From Aspidapion aeneum (Eukaryota; Arthropoda; Insecta; Coleoptera; Brentidae), in NCBI GenBank assembly GCA_963576565.1, contig OY755048.1:2734501-2798500 (forward strand): a stretch of DNA of 64,000 bases. The letters are read 5' to 3'. The position numbers and the translations under genes are program-made. Of the stretch, positions 24,508 to 36,700 are shown one piece after another. The notes below the pieces were generated by a model. It saw nothing but the letters and a program-made list of their open reading frames with translations, did no database searches and was not told the origin of the DNA. The first letter of the stretch is position 1; each line of letters starts with the position of its first letter.

Positions 24508-25310
24508 CATTCCGACATCCGGTCGTTAAATATATATTTTTTTAATTATTATATTTTTTTATTTTCTTCTACATTTTGGTCCAAAAAAGGCAAAAAAAAA
24601 AATAATATCACATGATTAAAGTAGCTTTTTGTAAGTAATTTACTTTGGGATAAAAACTTTACTTTAGTCTCTAGGAATCCAAATAAGTAAAAAAATACCA
24701 CTTATCAAAATTAGTTACACTAATACATAGTACTACTTAATCCAGTGTTTTCCGAGTACTGAGGGGAGTCATGGATAAGAGGGTGGTAACATTTGGAAGG
24801 ATACAGGAACTGACACGCGCCTAGCTTTACGTTTCTTTTAATTTTCCAAGAATATTCGACAACTGGGGTCTTTTAAACCCCCCATATGTATCGCCGGGTT
24901 AAAGTCTGATCCTCGGTCTAAGCAAGATAAAAAATCTCGTCGAAATTTGCGTTCCTGAAAACGCCAGTTTAGTTTTCCGAATAGTTTCCTCTTTTTTCCC
25001 GGAAACAAAATAAAATTCATTAGGCGAGTAAAAATCAGTAGGTAATTGAAATATAAATAGATCAGCGGTCAGCTCCCTAAATGCGTATACAAAAAGAATA
25101 CTGAGAACCACATAGAACAAACCCTATTAAAGCTAATGCATCATTTTTACTACAACTTCAATAGGGTGTGTGACAGTAGTAAAAAATAAATATATATTTA
25201 TTTTTAGATATCTCTAGGTCTTGGGAATGCTAAAAACAAACTTTTTTGTTTAATTTTTTCAATTCATAGTTCTTTTAATTAAATAAGATTACTAAATTAA
25301 AACAATTAGC
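24508..25310. other. Gene-free, nothing recognised
   Basis: AT-rich with a GC-moderate patch at 24730-24970. Open frames here are short and show no family resemblance. Confidence 0.4.
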
Positions 25311-25491
25311 CACGTGATTCAAAACAGGCGGTCTACCAATCAGCTGCGAGTCACAAAACAGTAAATGCCTCGAACGAACCTATTTTCTGTGTTATTTTCT
25401 TATGGTTGGTAATGTTTGCTTTGGTCTAAAGTGCGAATTATCGTCCTAAATTAGATTTTATTTTGTGTTTTGCTTATAAAAAACATTTTCA

Positions 25492-25650
25492 ATGGAAAAC
25501 GGATTCTCCAAAGCCGATAGCTCCAACTTGCCAATGCTGAATTCCTATATGGGGGCAGGCTTCTTTGCCAACAACAGTTATTTTTGTTCTGCGGAATTTA
25601 GAAACGTTAAAATGTTGATGTATTCGATGAGTTGTTTTGTATATAACTGA
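25492..25650 (+). CDS. First exon resembling the insect SWIM/YqaJ-recombinase family
   Basis: An ATG at 25492 opens a 52-codon frame to a TGA at 25648-25650. Its start, FSKADSSNLPMLNSYM followed by GFFANNSYFCSAEFRNVK, resembles the N-terminus of a multicopy insect protein family whose full members carry a SWIM zinc finger and a YqaJ-type nuclease domain. That family call is from memory and unverified. Only the first ~40 residues look family-like; the last dozen are probably intron read-through, but no strong donor is visible. Upstream, CCAATCAGC (about 25336-25345) could be part of a promoter. The downstream exons were not found in this window, so it is an isolated first exon, a pseudogene fragment, or the start of a long gene. 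Confidence 0.5.
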   Translation: MENGFSKADSSNLPMLNSYMGAGFFANNSYFCSAEFRNVKMLMYSMSCFVYN

Positions 25651-25804
25651 AAGTTTTTTTACGATATTCTTCGCCTACTTTTACTCATTTAGATTTTGAG
25701 GTTAGGTTATATGTTTTGCTTTTTTGTTTAATATGCCACTTACAATAGATTCAATTAAATACCCAATCATTATTATTTTAAGCAATAAGAAACAATCAAA
25801 AATT

Positions 25805-25940
25805 GCTTTTTTACTGCCTAGTCCTGCCTATGCACTGCCTAGTCTTGCATATGCACTGCTCAATCCTACATTTAGCCTGCATGTGCACTGCCTAATACTG
25901 CATTTAGAGGTACTCCCTAGTCCTGCCTAATAACTGCCTA
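25805..25940. repeat. CTGCCTAGTCCTGCCTATGCA minisatellite (about 20-bp unit)
   Basis: Units such as CTGCCTAGTCCTGCCTATG, CTGCCTAGTCTTGCATATG and CTGCCTAATACTGCATTTA repeat five to six times with drift. It lies between the SWIM-like exon and the THAP exon. Confidence 0.65.
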
Positions 25941-26034
25941 GTATAACCTCAAAAATTTAATCCTCATTTACGAAATAGTCATATATTATAGACAACGTGA
26001 GAAAAATTAATAGAAACAATTTAGTTATACTCAC

Positions 26035-26196
26035 ATCAAAGTGATCTTCACAAATGTAAAGTCTTGGGTCTCTTCGAGCAAGTTCTAGCCACTTTTTTCG
26101 TTCTTTTACTGCTGTAGGCACATGAATAAATAGTTTTTCAGGTGTTTTTATGCTAGTATTCGAACACTGAGGCACTACATACCACTTATAGGACAT
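26035..26196 (-). CDS. THAP-domain first exon with a degenerate zinc site
   Basis: On the minus strand an ATG at 26196 starts 54 codons that end at a good donor GTGAGT (26034-26029). The peptide reads MSYKWYVVPQCSNTSIK ... KLFIHVP ... RKKWLELARRD ... YICEDHFD, the layout of the N-terminal half of a THAP (C2CH) DNA-binding domain. In the familiar insect form the first zinc cysteine sits in KRCVVPxC; here that residue is tyrosine (KWYVVPQC), so zinc binding is doubtful. The exon length and phase suit a split THAP domain, and the rest of the gene is not in view downstream. A TGACGTCA lies about 90 bp upstream. It may be a TE-derived multicopy gene or a decaying copy. Confidence 0.65.
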
Positions 26197-26283
26197 TTTT
26201 TTACATAAAAAACAGTAAAAACACAGACCAAAAACAAATAAACACTTGAATGCCGTGTATTTGTCCGCGAGTTTACTGCGCTG

Positions 26284-26291
26284 TGACGTCA
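26284..26291. promoter_or_regulatory. CRE-like palindrome upstream of the THAP exon
   Basis: TGACGTCA sits about 90 bases before the THAP start codon (minus strand). This octamer is the classic CREB/ATF site; function here is inferred from position only. Confidence 0.35.
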
Positions 26292-26603
26292 TTGCAACGC
26301 CATGCTAGATTTGTTAGGTGATCCGTGCTAGAAATGAGCGTTTTAGCGGCAAATTCAAATCGGAAATTAGAAAACTTGATTTTAAATGTAATGATAAAAT
26401 ATACTATTTTAATAATTTTGCTTAGCAAATTAGACATCTATGTATCATTCTAAACTCTTTTCTAAAATTTGTTAAATACCTTATTATAAGTATAACTCCT
26501 AACTTGTTTATGCTGCAATTGATTATTAAATTATGGGTTTTACTTTATTTAATTAAAAATTGTACTGTTTTGTTAGCGACCTATTACAAATTATTTATTG
26601 CAG

Positions 26604-26734
26604 TTCATCAGGCTGGAGGGGCCACAAGCTCCCTCTCCCGCACTGTCCCCACCAGATCCTGGTACCACGACACTGGCGCCATCTAGCTTAAGTCCCGACA
26701 TGGACGATGTCAGCAGCAAGAGACAGGCGACAAG
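26604..26734 (+). CDS. Unidentified splice-bounded coding exon, Pro/Ser-rich
   Basis: The 131-bp exon candidate follows a TTTATTGCAG acceptor and ends before GTAAAA. Only the frame starting at its first base is open; the other two plus frames contain stops. It gives 43 residues, a low-complexity Pro/Ser/Thr segment followed by MDDVSSKRQATR. Its GC content is far above the AT-rich flanks, as expected for a real coding exon. I do not recognise the protein; the composition suits a disordered region of a regulatory protein. No neighbouring exon of the same gene was found, so the gene would have introns of many kilobases filled with transposons. Confidence 0.5.
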
Positions 26735-26859
26735 GTAAAAACATTTCGTATTTTGTTTTAGTGTCTTGTTAGTCAAGGAAACAAATGTGAAAAGGTTTAC
26801 TGTCTAGAAGCACTTTTAAGCAAATGGTCATTCATTTCCCCCTATTTCAACCCCGCTGA

Positions 26860-27223
26860 ATCCGAATATCTCGCTTAAGTTACCTATAACATATATTACA
26901 CTGTGACACATCGTTTGAAAGGAAATTTCATTATCCACCGTAAAGTAAGAAATACATTTTGTCGTAATGTAAAAAATTATTTTTTTCGTGATTTTTTTAA
27001 ATTACGTTAAATTCATATAGTAAACAAAGGCCGTGTGTTGAAAGATCACAGCTGATATTATAATGTGAAGGTGTCAAAATTGTGCCTGGCACTATTATAG
27101 CCTGGCTTTATTTCAATAATTCTCTAATAACTTTAACTCTGTTACACAGCGTATAAAGGAAAAGAACTTGTTTTTTTATTTTTTTTAAATGACTTTCATA
27201 TACGGACGTCGCTGGAAACATTA
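26860..27223. repeat. Diverged foldback-array units and a MITE right end
   Basis: CATCGTTTGAAAGGAAATTTC and CGTAAAGTAAGAAATAC recall the units at 6700-8830. 27035-27131, ending GCCTGGCTTTATTTCAATAA, is a right-end fragment of the TA-flanked MITE family seen at 8344-8611. Confidence 0.5.
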
Positions 27224-27389
27224 GACACTTATTGGAATAAAACCTGACCTTATTTTAAAATCGACCCTATGGTGACAGATTTACATATAAAAAGCAGCTG
27301 CTCTCCTTTAAAATTCGGCCTTTGTGTATTTAAAAACCGGATTTATTATTGTCGGTATTTATTAAATGAAAATTAGCGTCTTTATTATT

Positions 27390-29434
27390 AAAGGATCAGG
27401 CACACCTCTTATGGGATTTCTGTAATCCGTCAAACTTCATTCAAATTTTGGTATGTTGTATACTGAACCTTTCTTATCAAAAGTTCTCATGGTCCCAACT
27501 CAAAGTAATGATCAGTTTTGGAAATACGGGGTGTTGAAACTGATAATGTCCAAGAAGCATAATAGCTCTTTAGACGGCTTTTTTAAATATATACGCACTG
27601 TTAGTATTACGAACACTAGACAAAGCTATAAAAGATCGAAACGTACAAGGAAGAAAAGCAATAACTTTATTAAATGGAATAATTTGGGACCAAAGTATAT
27701 CAAAACATAACAAAAAGCTTATATATAACACCATTATAAAAAGTATTATTACATACGGCTCAGAAGTATGGCCAATCAAGGATAGAACAGAAAAAATGCT
27801 TTCCGCTACGGAGATGGACTATTGGAGAATAGCAGCAGGGAAATCAAAAAGAGAAAGAGTTACAAATCAAAGAATAAGAGAAATTATGACAGGGGGTGAA
27901 CGTACTTTAGTGGATGATATAAGAACAAAACAACTGGTGTGGTACAGACATGTACAAAGAATGAATGATGAAAGACTACCTAAACAAATACTACAATGGA
28001 AACCAACTGGCCGAAGAAAACGAGGACGGCCAAGGAGAAGCTGAAGAGAAGGAATAGACAGTGAAATAAGAATAAGAGGCCTAGATGATGAATTATGGGC
28101 AAACAGAAACGAGTGGAGATTGGGTATCGGAAGACGTAGAACGTTGTGAAACCGATAAATATATATATAGTATTACGTATATTTATGATTTATTTATTAT
28201 TTTCAATCTGTACCTTTAAAACCTTATCTACAGGGTGTGTAAGTAAATATTAGTCCATTTTTTAATGAGAAACAAGCTTTAGTATGTTGTAGATTAAACC
28301 TTGCTCATCAAAAGTTTTCATGGACCCAACCTAAATAAGTGACCAGTTTTTGAAATACAGGGTGTTGAAAGTGATAATGTCCAAGAAGCACAAGAGTTCT
28401 TTAGACGGGTTTTCCAAACATATACGCAATGTTAGTATTACATATATTTATGATTTATTTATTGTTTTTAATCTAATCTGTATCTTTAAATCATTATTTA
28501 TCATTAGTGTTAATGAGAAACAAGCGTTAGTGCGTTTTAGATTAAAGCTTTCTTATCAAATGTTCTTATGGGCCCAATTTAAATTAATGAGCAGTTTTTG
28601 AAATACAGGGTGTTGAAAGTGATAATGAGAAGCATTATAGCTCTTTAGACGCGTTGTCCAAAGAAGAGATGAATTTAAAAAGTAATTGTATTACGTGATT
28701 TATTATTTTTCATTTGGTATTTTGATGGACGATTTAAAAAAAGTGCCTTTTTCTTTACAATTAGTCCCTTTTCACTTTTTTTGCAGCACAATTTCGCTAA
28801 AAGCCCTGTGTTAATGGTAAGATGCTCAATAATATATACAATAGATAGATTTTTAATTAGTATTTAAAAAATGATATTTGCCGAAACACCCTGTATAAAA
28901 TGCTTAATAATATTATTAAAAGAATCATAGTATAGTAATAGTAACATTGCGTATATGTTTGGAAAACCCGTCTAAAGAGCTATTATGCTTCTTGAACATT
29001 ATCACCTTCAACACTATGTATTTAAAAAACTGGAAATTAATTTAAGTTGGGCCCATGAGAACTTCTGATGAGCAAGGTTTAATCTGCAATGCACATGCAA
29101 AGCATGTTTCTCATTAAAACATTCGACTGATATTTACTTAAACACCCTGTAGATAATGTTTTAAAGGTACATATTAAAAATAATAAATAAATCGTAAATA
29201 TATGTAATAAAAATATGTTATTATATATGCGTTTATGTTTGGAACACCCGTCTAAAGAGCCATTAATCTTCTTGGACATTATCAGTTTCAACACCCTGTA
29301 TTTCAAAAACTGGTCATTAATTTGAGTTGGGCCCATGAGAAGTTTTGATAAGAAAGGTTCAGTCTACAACATACCAAAATTTCATGAGGTTTGACGGATT
29401 ACAGAAATCCCATAAGAGGTGTGCCTGATCCTTT
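27390..29434. mobile_element. Foldback element with ~200-bp terminal inverted repeats
   Basis: It begins AAAGGATCAGGCACACCTC and ends with the reverse complement. The inverted match continues for about 200 bp (GACGGATTACAGAAATCCCAT, quoted from 29391 in part). Internal subrepeats contain ATGTCCAAGAAGCA, TTTAGACGGGTTTTCC and CATATACGCA; forward copies lie near 27545, 28378 and 28620, and inverted copies near 28960 and 29240. It has no coding capacity of its own, and short open frames reflect the repeats. Confidence 0.7.
27612..28167 (+). pseudogene. RTE-type LINE 3' fragment with 10-bp target duplication
   Basis: It encodes the C-terminal region of the same RTE family as 815-2335: DYWRIAAGKSKRERVTNQR, LVWYRHVQRMNDERLPKQ and GRRKRGRPRRS. 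There is a frame break near 27710 and a stop replacing the tryptophan after RPRRS. It ends GAAACCGATAAATATATA. A direct repeat TAGTATTACG flanks it exactly (27602-27611 and 28168-28177), showing a 5'-truncated insertion by target-primed reverse transcription into the foldback element around it. Confidence 0.9.
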
Positions 29435-32400
29435 GGCTTTGGTATGTCAATTTTGAGAGGTCAGCGGTTAGTTTTGTGTCACATGTCAATGTGTCAAAAT
29501 AAAGTCGACTTTAAATTAAAGTTAAAATAAGTCCCTATTGTTACGAGAGTGGTCTTTTAAGTGTTGCATGTACAGTCGGGGACTTAATAAATGGCCGCTG
29601 CCGTTTTCAGAAGAGCTTGGATGAGAATCCCAATACCGGGCGAGGTTGATGAATGAATGATTTATTGAACATCGTATCGCGCGCTTTGATTTCTTCGACT
29701 CCACGTCGATCGGCTGTCGCTGTGCACTTTTGTGCAATGCAATTTTTGCTATTGAAATTAATAACTATTTGGAATGTTGGCCGATAAACGGGCTAAGCCA
29801 TACACGTTTTTTGGATACACACATTTCTTTTTTTAGCTGATTTCTTGTTTATTAGCATTGGATTGGCCGGCCAGCGGCCAAGGTCGAAAATTCAAGTTTA
29901 TTTTTAGGACTCCAATGTCAACAACATATGTCAAAATCGCGACTACACCACCTTTTGCAAGCTAAAATTCTATAATGACTGGACTATTTAGCCACCCCCA
30001 AAAATAGTGTTCTTGTGCATCCAGAAGTCGGGGTAGTTACACATTTAAAACAATTCAAATCTTAAAGTAAAGGCCGTCTTCACAGCTGTTTTCGAATCGT
30101 CCTTACTCAAATAACCAATTTTTGCTTGTATTTATTTTTTTTTAGCTTTACACTTTTAAAACTTACCATTTTAAAAATAGCTAGGAATACAAACATGTTG
30201 CATTTGTGTTTCTCTATGTAAGTATATAATAAAAAACAATAAATTAAAATCCTGAAAAGTCACTATTATGTGTATTTTTTTTGCTATTGGATATGCGTCA
30301 AAACAATTGTTATATTTTTATTGCTTGCCTCACAAAGTAATAAAAAAGATCCCAAAAGTTGGTCTAAAGGTTTGTGTTTGTAAGAAATAAAAAAGTTTAA
30401 ATAGCCAAAACTCAAAACTGAAGTGAATTTGGCGGCCTCTCGCGGCATTATTATAAACACTTATCCCTAACCTTTTGTATGGTGATAGAGAGAGACCCGA
30501 GGAAGTTTAATTTAATGTATTATAATATATATTTTTACAAAGTTAGCAATTTAAAAAAACTAAAAAACTGCACTTTTGCGGTACCCCTTTGGTCAGAAAA
30601 ATTTTCACCACAAATTAAAAAAAAAACATTTAATTGATAATGTGCCACGAAGAAGCTACCGAGTCCCTTATATTAACCTGAAAATATTACAGTTGTAGAT
30701 GTTATGGTTTTCGAGAAAAATAAAATCAAAAGTTGTAAATTTTCAGAAAATTAAAAATTTTGTCAAAAAAAAGTCAATTTTTTTGCTATTGGATATACGT
30801 CAAAACAATTGTTATATTTTTATTGCTTGCCTCACAAAGTAATAAAAAAGACCCCAAAAGTTGGTCTAAAGGTTTGTGTTTGTAAGAAATAAATAAAAGT
30901 TTAAATTGCCAAAACTCAAAACTGAAGTGACTTTGGCGGTCTCTCTCCGCATTATTATAAATACCTGTCCTTTAACTTTTACATCGTTATATAGAGGGTC
31001 CCGAGAAGCTTAATTTAATGTGTTATAATATATATTTTTACAAAGTTAACAATTTAAAAAAATTAAAAAACTGCACTTTTTGGGTACCCCTTTGGTCAGG
31101 AAAATTTTCGCCAAAAATTTCAAAAAAAAACATTTAGTTGATACTGTGCCACAAAGAAGCTACCGAGTCCCTTATACTAACCTGAAAATATTACAGTTGC
31201 AGATGTAATGGTGTTCGAGAAAAATAAAATCAAAAGTTGTAACTTTTCAAAAAATGTAAAATGTTGTCAAAAAAAAGTCAACTTTTTTGCTATTGGATAT
31301 ACGTCAAAACAATTGTTATATTTTTATTACTTGCCTCACAAAGAAATAAAAAATACCCCAAAAGTTGGTCTAAGGGTTTGAATTTGTAAGAAATAAATAA
31401 AAGTTTAAATTGCCAAAACTCAAAACTGAAGTGACTTTGGCGGTCTCTCTCGGCATTATTATAAATACCTGTCCTTTAACTTTTACATCGTTATATAGAG
31501 GGGCCCGAGAAGCTTAATTTAATGTATTATAATATATATTTTTACAAAGTTAACAATTTAAAAAAATTAAAAAACTGCACTTTTTGGGTACCCCTTTGGT
31601 CAGGAAAATTTTCACCAAAAATTAAAAAAAAAAAAATAATTGATACTGTGCCACGAAGAAGCTACCGAGTCCCTTATACTAACCCGAAAATATTACAGTT
31701 GTAGATGAAATGGTGTTCGAGAAAAATAAAATCAAAAGTTGTATATTTTCAAAAAATTAAAAATGTCAAAAAAAGTAAATTTTTTTGCTATTGGATATAC
31801 GTCAAAACAATTGTTATATTTTTATTGCTTGCCTCACAAAGTAATAAAAAAGACTCCAAAAGTTGGCCTAAAGGTTTGTGCTTGTAAGAAATAAATAAAA
31901 GTTTAAATTGCCAAAACTCAAAACTGTAGTGACTTTGGCGGCCTCTCGCGGCAATATTATAAACTCTTGGCCTTAACCTTTTATATGGTGATAGAGAGGG
32001 CCCCGAGAAGTTTAATTTAATGTATTATAATATATATTTTTACAAAGTTAGCAATTTAAAAAAGTTAAAAAACTGCACTTTTTGGGTACCCCTTTGGTCT
32101 GAAAATGTTCATCAAAAATTTCAAAAAAAAACATTTAGATGATACTGTGCCACAAAGAAGCTACCGAGTCCCTTATACTAACCTGAAAATATTACAGTTG
32201 TAGATGTAATGGTGTTCGAGAAAAATAACATCAAAAGTTGTAAATTTTCAAAAAATTAAAAATTTTGTCAAAAAAAAGTCAACTTTTTTGCTATTGGATA
32301 TACGTCAAAACAATTGTTATATTTTTATTACTTGCCTCACAAAGAAATAAAAAATACCCCAAAAGTTGGTCTAATGGTTTGAATTTGTAAGAAATAAATA

Positions 32401-33794
32401 AAAGTTTAAATTGCCAAAACTCAAAACTGAAGTGACTTTGGCGGTCTCTCTCGGCATTATTATAAATACCTGTTCTTTAACTTTTACATTGTTATATAAA
32501 GGGGCCCGAGAAGCTTAAATTAATGTATTATAATATATATTTTTACAAAGTTAACAATTTAAAAAGATTAAAAAACTGCACTTTTTGGGTACCTCTTTGG
32601 TCAGGAAAATTTTTATCAAAAATTTCAAAAAAAACATTTAGTTAATACTATGCCACAAAGAAGCTACCGAGTCCCTTATACTAACCTGAAAATATTACAG
32701 TTGTAGATGTAATGGTTATCGAGAAAAATAGAATCAAAAGTTGAAAATTTTCAAAAAATTCAAAATTTTGAAAAAAAAGTCAACTTTTTTGCTATTGGAT
32801 ATACGTCAAAACAATTGTTATATTTTTATTGCTTGCCTCACAAAGAAATAAAAAAGACTCCAAAAGTTGGCCTAAAGGTTTGTGCTTGTAAGAAATAAAT
32901 AAAAGTTTAAATTGCCAAAACTCAAAACTGTAGTGACTTTGGCGGCCTCTCGCGGCAATATTATAAACTCTTGGCCTTAACCTTTTATATGGTGATAGAG
33001 AGGGCCCCGAGATGTTTAATTTAATGTATTATAATATATATTTTTACAATAACAATTTAAAAAAATTAAAAAACTGCACTTTTTGGGTACCCCTTTGGTC
33101 AGGAAAATTTTCGTCAAAAATTAAAAAAAAAAAACATTTAGTTGATACTATGCCACAAAGAAGCTACCGAGTCCCTTATACTAACCTGAAAATATTACAG
33201 TTGCAGATGTAATGGTGTTCGAGAAAAATAAAATCAAAAGTTGTAACTTTTCAAAAAATTTAAAATGTTGTCAAAAAAAAGTCAACTTTTTTGCTATTGG
33301 ATATACGTCAAAACAATTGTTATATTTTTATTACTTGCCTCACAAAGAAATAAAAAATACCCCAAATGTTGGTCTAAGGGTTTGAATTTGTAAGAAATAA
33401 ATAAAAGTTTAAATTGCCAAAACTCAAAACTGAAGTGACTTTGGCGGTCTCTCTCGGCATTATTATAAATACCTGTCCTTTAACTTTTACATCGTTATAT
33501 AGAGGGGCCCGAGAAGCTTAATTTAATGTATTATAATATATATTTTTACAAAGTTAACAATTTAAAAGAATTAAAAAACTGCACTTTTTGGGTACCCCTT
33601 TGGTCAGGAAAATTTTCACCAAAAATTAAAAAAAAAAATTTTTGTTGATACTGTGCCACGAAGAAGCTACCGAGTCCCTTATACTAACCTGAAAATATTA
33701 CAGTTGTAGATGAAATGGTGTTCGAGAAAAATACAACCAAAAGTTGTATATTTTCAAAAAATTAAAAATGTTGTCAAAAAAAGTAAATTTTTTT

Positions 33795-36700
33795 GCTATT
33801 GGATATATACGTCAAAACAATTGTTATATTTTTATTGCTTGCCTCACAGAGTAATAAAAAAGACTCCTAAAGTTGGCCTAAAGGTTTGTGCTTGTAAGAA
33901 ATAAATAAAAGTTTAAATTGCCAAAACTCAAAACTGAAGTGACTTTGGCGGCCTCTCGCGGCATTATTATAAACACTTATCCCTAACCTTTTGTATGGTG
34001 ATAGAGAGAGACCCGAGAAGTTTAATTTAATGTATTATAATATATATTTTTACAAAGTTAACAATTTAAAAAAATTAAAAACTGGACTTTTTGGGTACCC
34101 CTTTGGTCAGGAAAAGTTGAAAATTTTCCAAAAATTAAAAATTTTGTCAAAAAAATGTCAACTTTTTTGCTATTGGATATACGTCAAAACAATTGTTATA
34201 TTTTTATTGCTTGCCTCACAAAGAAATAAAAAAGACCCCAAAAGTTGGTCTAAAGGTTTATGTTTGTAAGAAATAAATAAAAGTTTAAATTGCCAAAACT
34301 CAAAACTGAAGTGACTTTGGCGGTCTCTCTCCGCATTATTATAAATACCTGTCCTTTAACTTTTACATCGTTATATAGAGGGTCCCGAGAAGCTTAATTT
34401 AATGTGTTATAATATATATTTTTACAAAGTTAACAATTTAAAAAAATTAAAAAACTGCACTTTTTGGGTACCCCTTTGGTCAGGAAAATTTTCGCCAAAA
34501 ATTTCAAAAAAAAACATTTAGTTGATACTGTGCCACAAAGAAGCTACCGAGTCCCTTATACTAACCTGAAAATATTACAGTTGCAGATGTAATGGTGTTC
34601 GAGAAAAATAAAATCAAAAGTTGTAACTTTTCAAAAAATTTAAAATGTTGTCAAAAAAAAGTCAACTTTTTTGCTATTGGATATACGTCAAAACAATTGT
34701 TATATTTTTATTACTTGCCTCACAAAGAAATAAAAAATACCCCAAAAGTTGGTCTAAGGGTTTGAATTTGTAAGAAATAAATAAAAGTTTAAATTGCCAA
34801 AACTCAAAACTGAAGTGACTTTGGCGGTCTCTCTCGGCATTATTATAAATACCTGTCCTTTAACTTTTACATCGTTATATAGAGGGGCCCGAGAAGCTTA
34901 ATTTAATGTATTATAATATATATTTTTACAAAGTTAACAATTTAAAAAAATTAAAAAACTGCACTTTTTGGGTACCCCTTTGGTCAGGAAAATTTTCACC
35001 AAAAATTAAAAAAAAAAAATAATTGATACTGTGCCACGAAGAAGCTACCGAGTCCCTTATACTAACCCGAAAATATTACAGTTGTAGATGAAATGGTGTT
35101 CGAGAAAAATAAAATCAAAAGTTGTATATTTTCAAAAAATTAAAAATGTTGTCAAAAAAAGTAAATTTTTTTGCTATTGGATATACGTCAAAACAATTGT
35201 TATATTTTTATTGCTTGCCTCACAAAGTAATAAAAAAGACTCCAAAAGTTGGCCTAAAGGTTTGTGCTTGTAAGAAATAAATAAAAGTTTAAATTGCCAA
35301 AACTCAAAACTGTAGTGACTTTGGCGGCCTCTCGCGGCAATATTATAAACTCTTGGCCTTAACCTTTTATATGGTGATAGAGACGGCCCCGAGAAGTTTA
35401 ATTTAATGTATTATAATATATATTTTTACAAAGTTAGCAATTTAAAAAAGTTAAAAAACTGCACTTTTTGGGTACCCCTTTGGTCTGAAAATGTTCATCA
35501 AAAATTTCAAAAAAAAACATTTAGATGATACTGTGCCACAAAGAAGCTACCGAGTCCCTTATACTAACCTGAAAATATTACAGTTGTAGATGTAATGGTG
35601 TTCGAGAAAAATAACATCAAAAGTTGTAAATTTTCAAAAAATTAAAAATTTTGTCAAAAAAAAGTCAACTTTTTTGCTATTGGATATACGTCAAAACAAT
35701 TGTTATATTTTTATTACTTGCCTCACAAAGAAATAAAAAATACCCCAAAAGTTGGTCTAATGGTTTGAATTTGTAAGAAATAAATAAAAGTTTAAATTGC
35801 CAAAACTCAAAACTGAAGTGACTTTGGCGGTCTCTCTCGGCATTATTATAAATACCTGTTCTTTAACTTTTACATTGTTATATAAAGGGGCCCGAGAAGC
35901 TTAAATTAATGTATTATAATATATATTTTTACAAAGTTAACAATTTAAAAAGATTAAAAAACTGCACTTTTTGGGTACCTCTTTGGTCAGGAAAATTTTT
36001 ATCAAAAATTTCAAAAAAAACATTTAGTTAATACTATGCCACAAAGAAGCTACCGAGTCCCTTATACTAACCTGAAAATATTACAGTTGTAGATGTAATG
36101 GTTATCGAGAAAAATAGAATCAAAAGTTGAAAATTTTCAAAAAATTCAAAATTTTGAAAAAAAAGTCAACTTTTTTGCTATTGGATATACGTCAAAACAA
36201 TTGTTATATTTTTATTGCTTGCCTCACAAAGAAATAAAAAAGACTCCAAAAGTTGGCCTAAAGGTTTGTGCTTGTAAGAAATAAATAAAAGTTTAAATTG
36301 CCAAAACTCAAAACTGTAGTGACTTTGGCGGCCTCTCGCGGCAATATTATAAACTCTTGGCCTTAACCTTTTATATGGTGATAGAGAGGGCCCCGAGATG
36401 TTTAATTTAATGTATTATAATATATATTTTTACAAAGTTAACAATTTAAAAAAATTAAAAAACTGCACTTTTTGGGTACCCCTTTGGTCAGGAAAATTTT
36501 CGTCAAAAATTAAAAAAAAAAAACATTTAGTTGATACTATGCCACAAAGAAGCTACCGAGTCCCTTATACTAACCTGAAAATATTACAGTTGCAGATGTA
36601 ATGGTGTTCGAGAAAAATAAAATCAAAAGTTGTAACTTTTCAAAAAATTTAAAATGTTGTCAAAAAAAAGTCAACTTTTTTGCTATTGGATATACGTCAA

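Larger units (their letters stand above)
27224..29535. mobile_element. TA-flanked MITE, second copy, split by a foldback insertion
   Basis: The left part (27224-27389) and right part (29435-29535) together match the 8344-8611 MITE: GACACTTATTGGAATAAA at the left, GGCTTTGGTATGTCAATTTT in the middle, ending AAGTCCC followed by TA. TA flanks both outer ends. The 2-kb block between the halves is a separate insertion. Confidence 0.65.

Noticed and set aside
25724..25930. 68-codon frame with SPAYALPSLAYAL
   Set aside because: It is a translation of the 20-bp minisatellite with no other support.
29569..29640. Reading the mariner pseudogene (52385-53110) as the transposase of the TIR element
   Set aside because: The element's ends do not resemble mariner ends, the mariner sequence lies outside the TIRs, and mariner duplicates TA, which is not seen at these borders.
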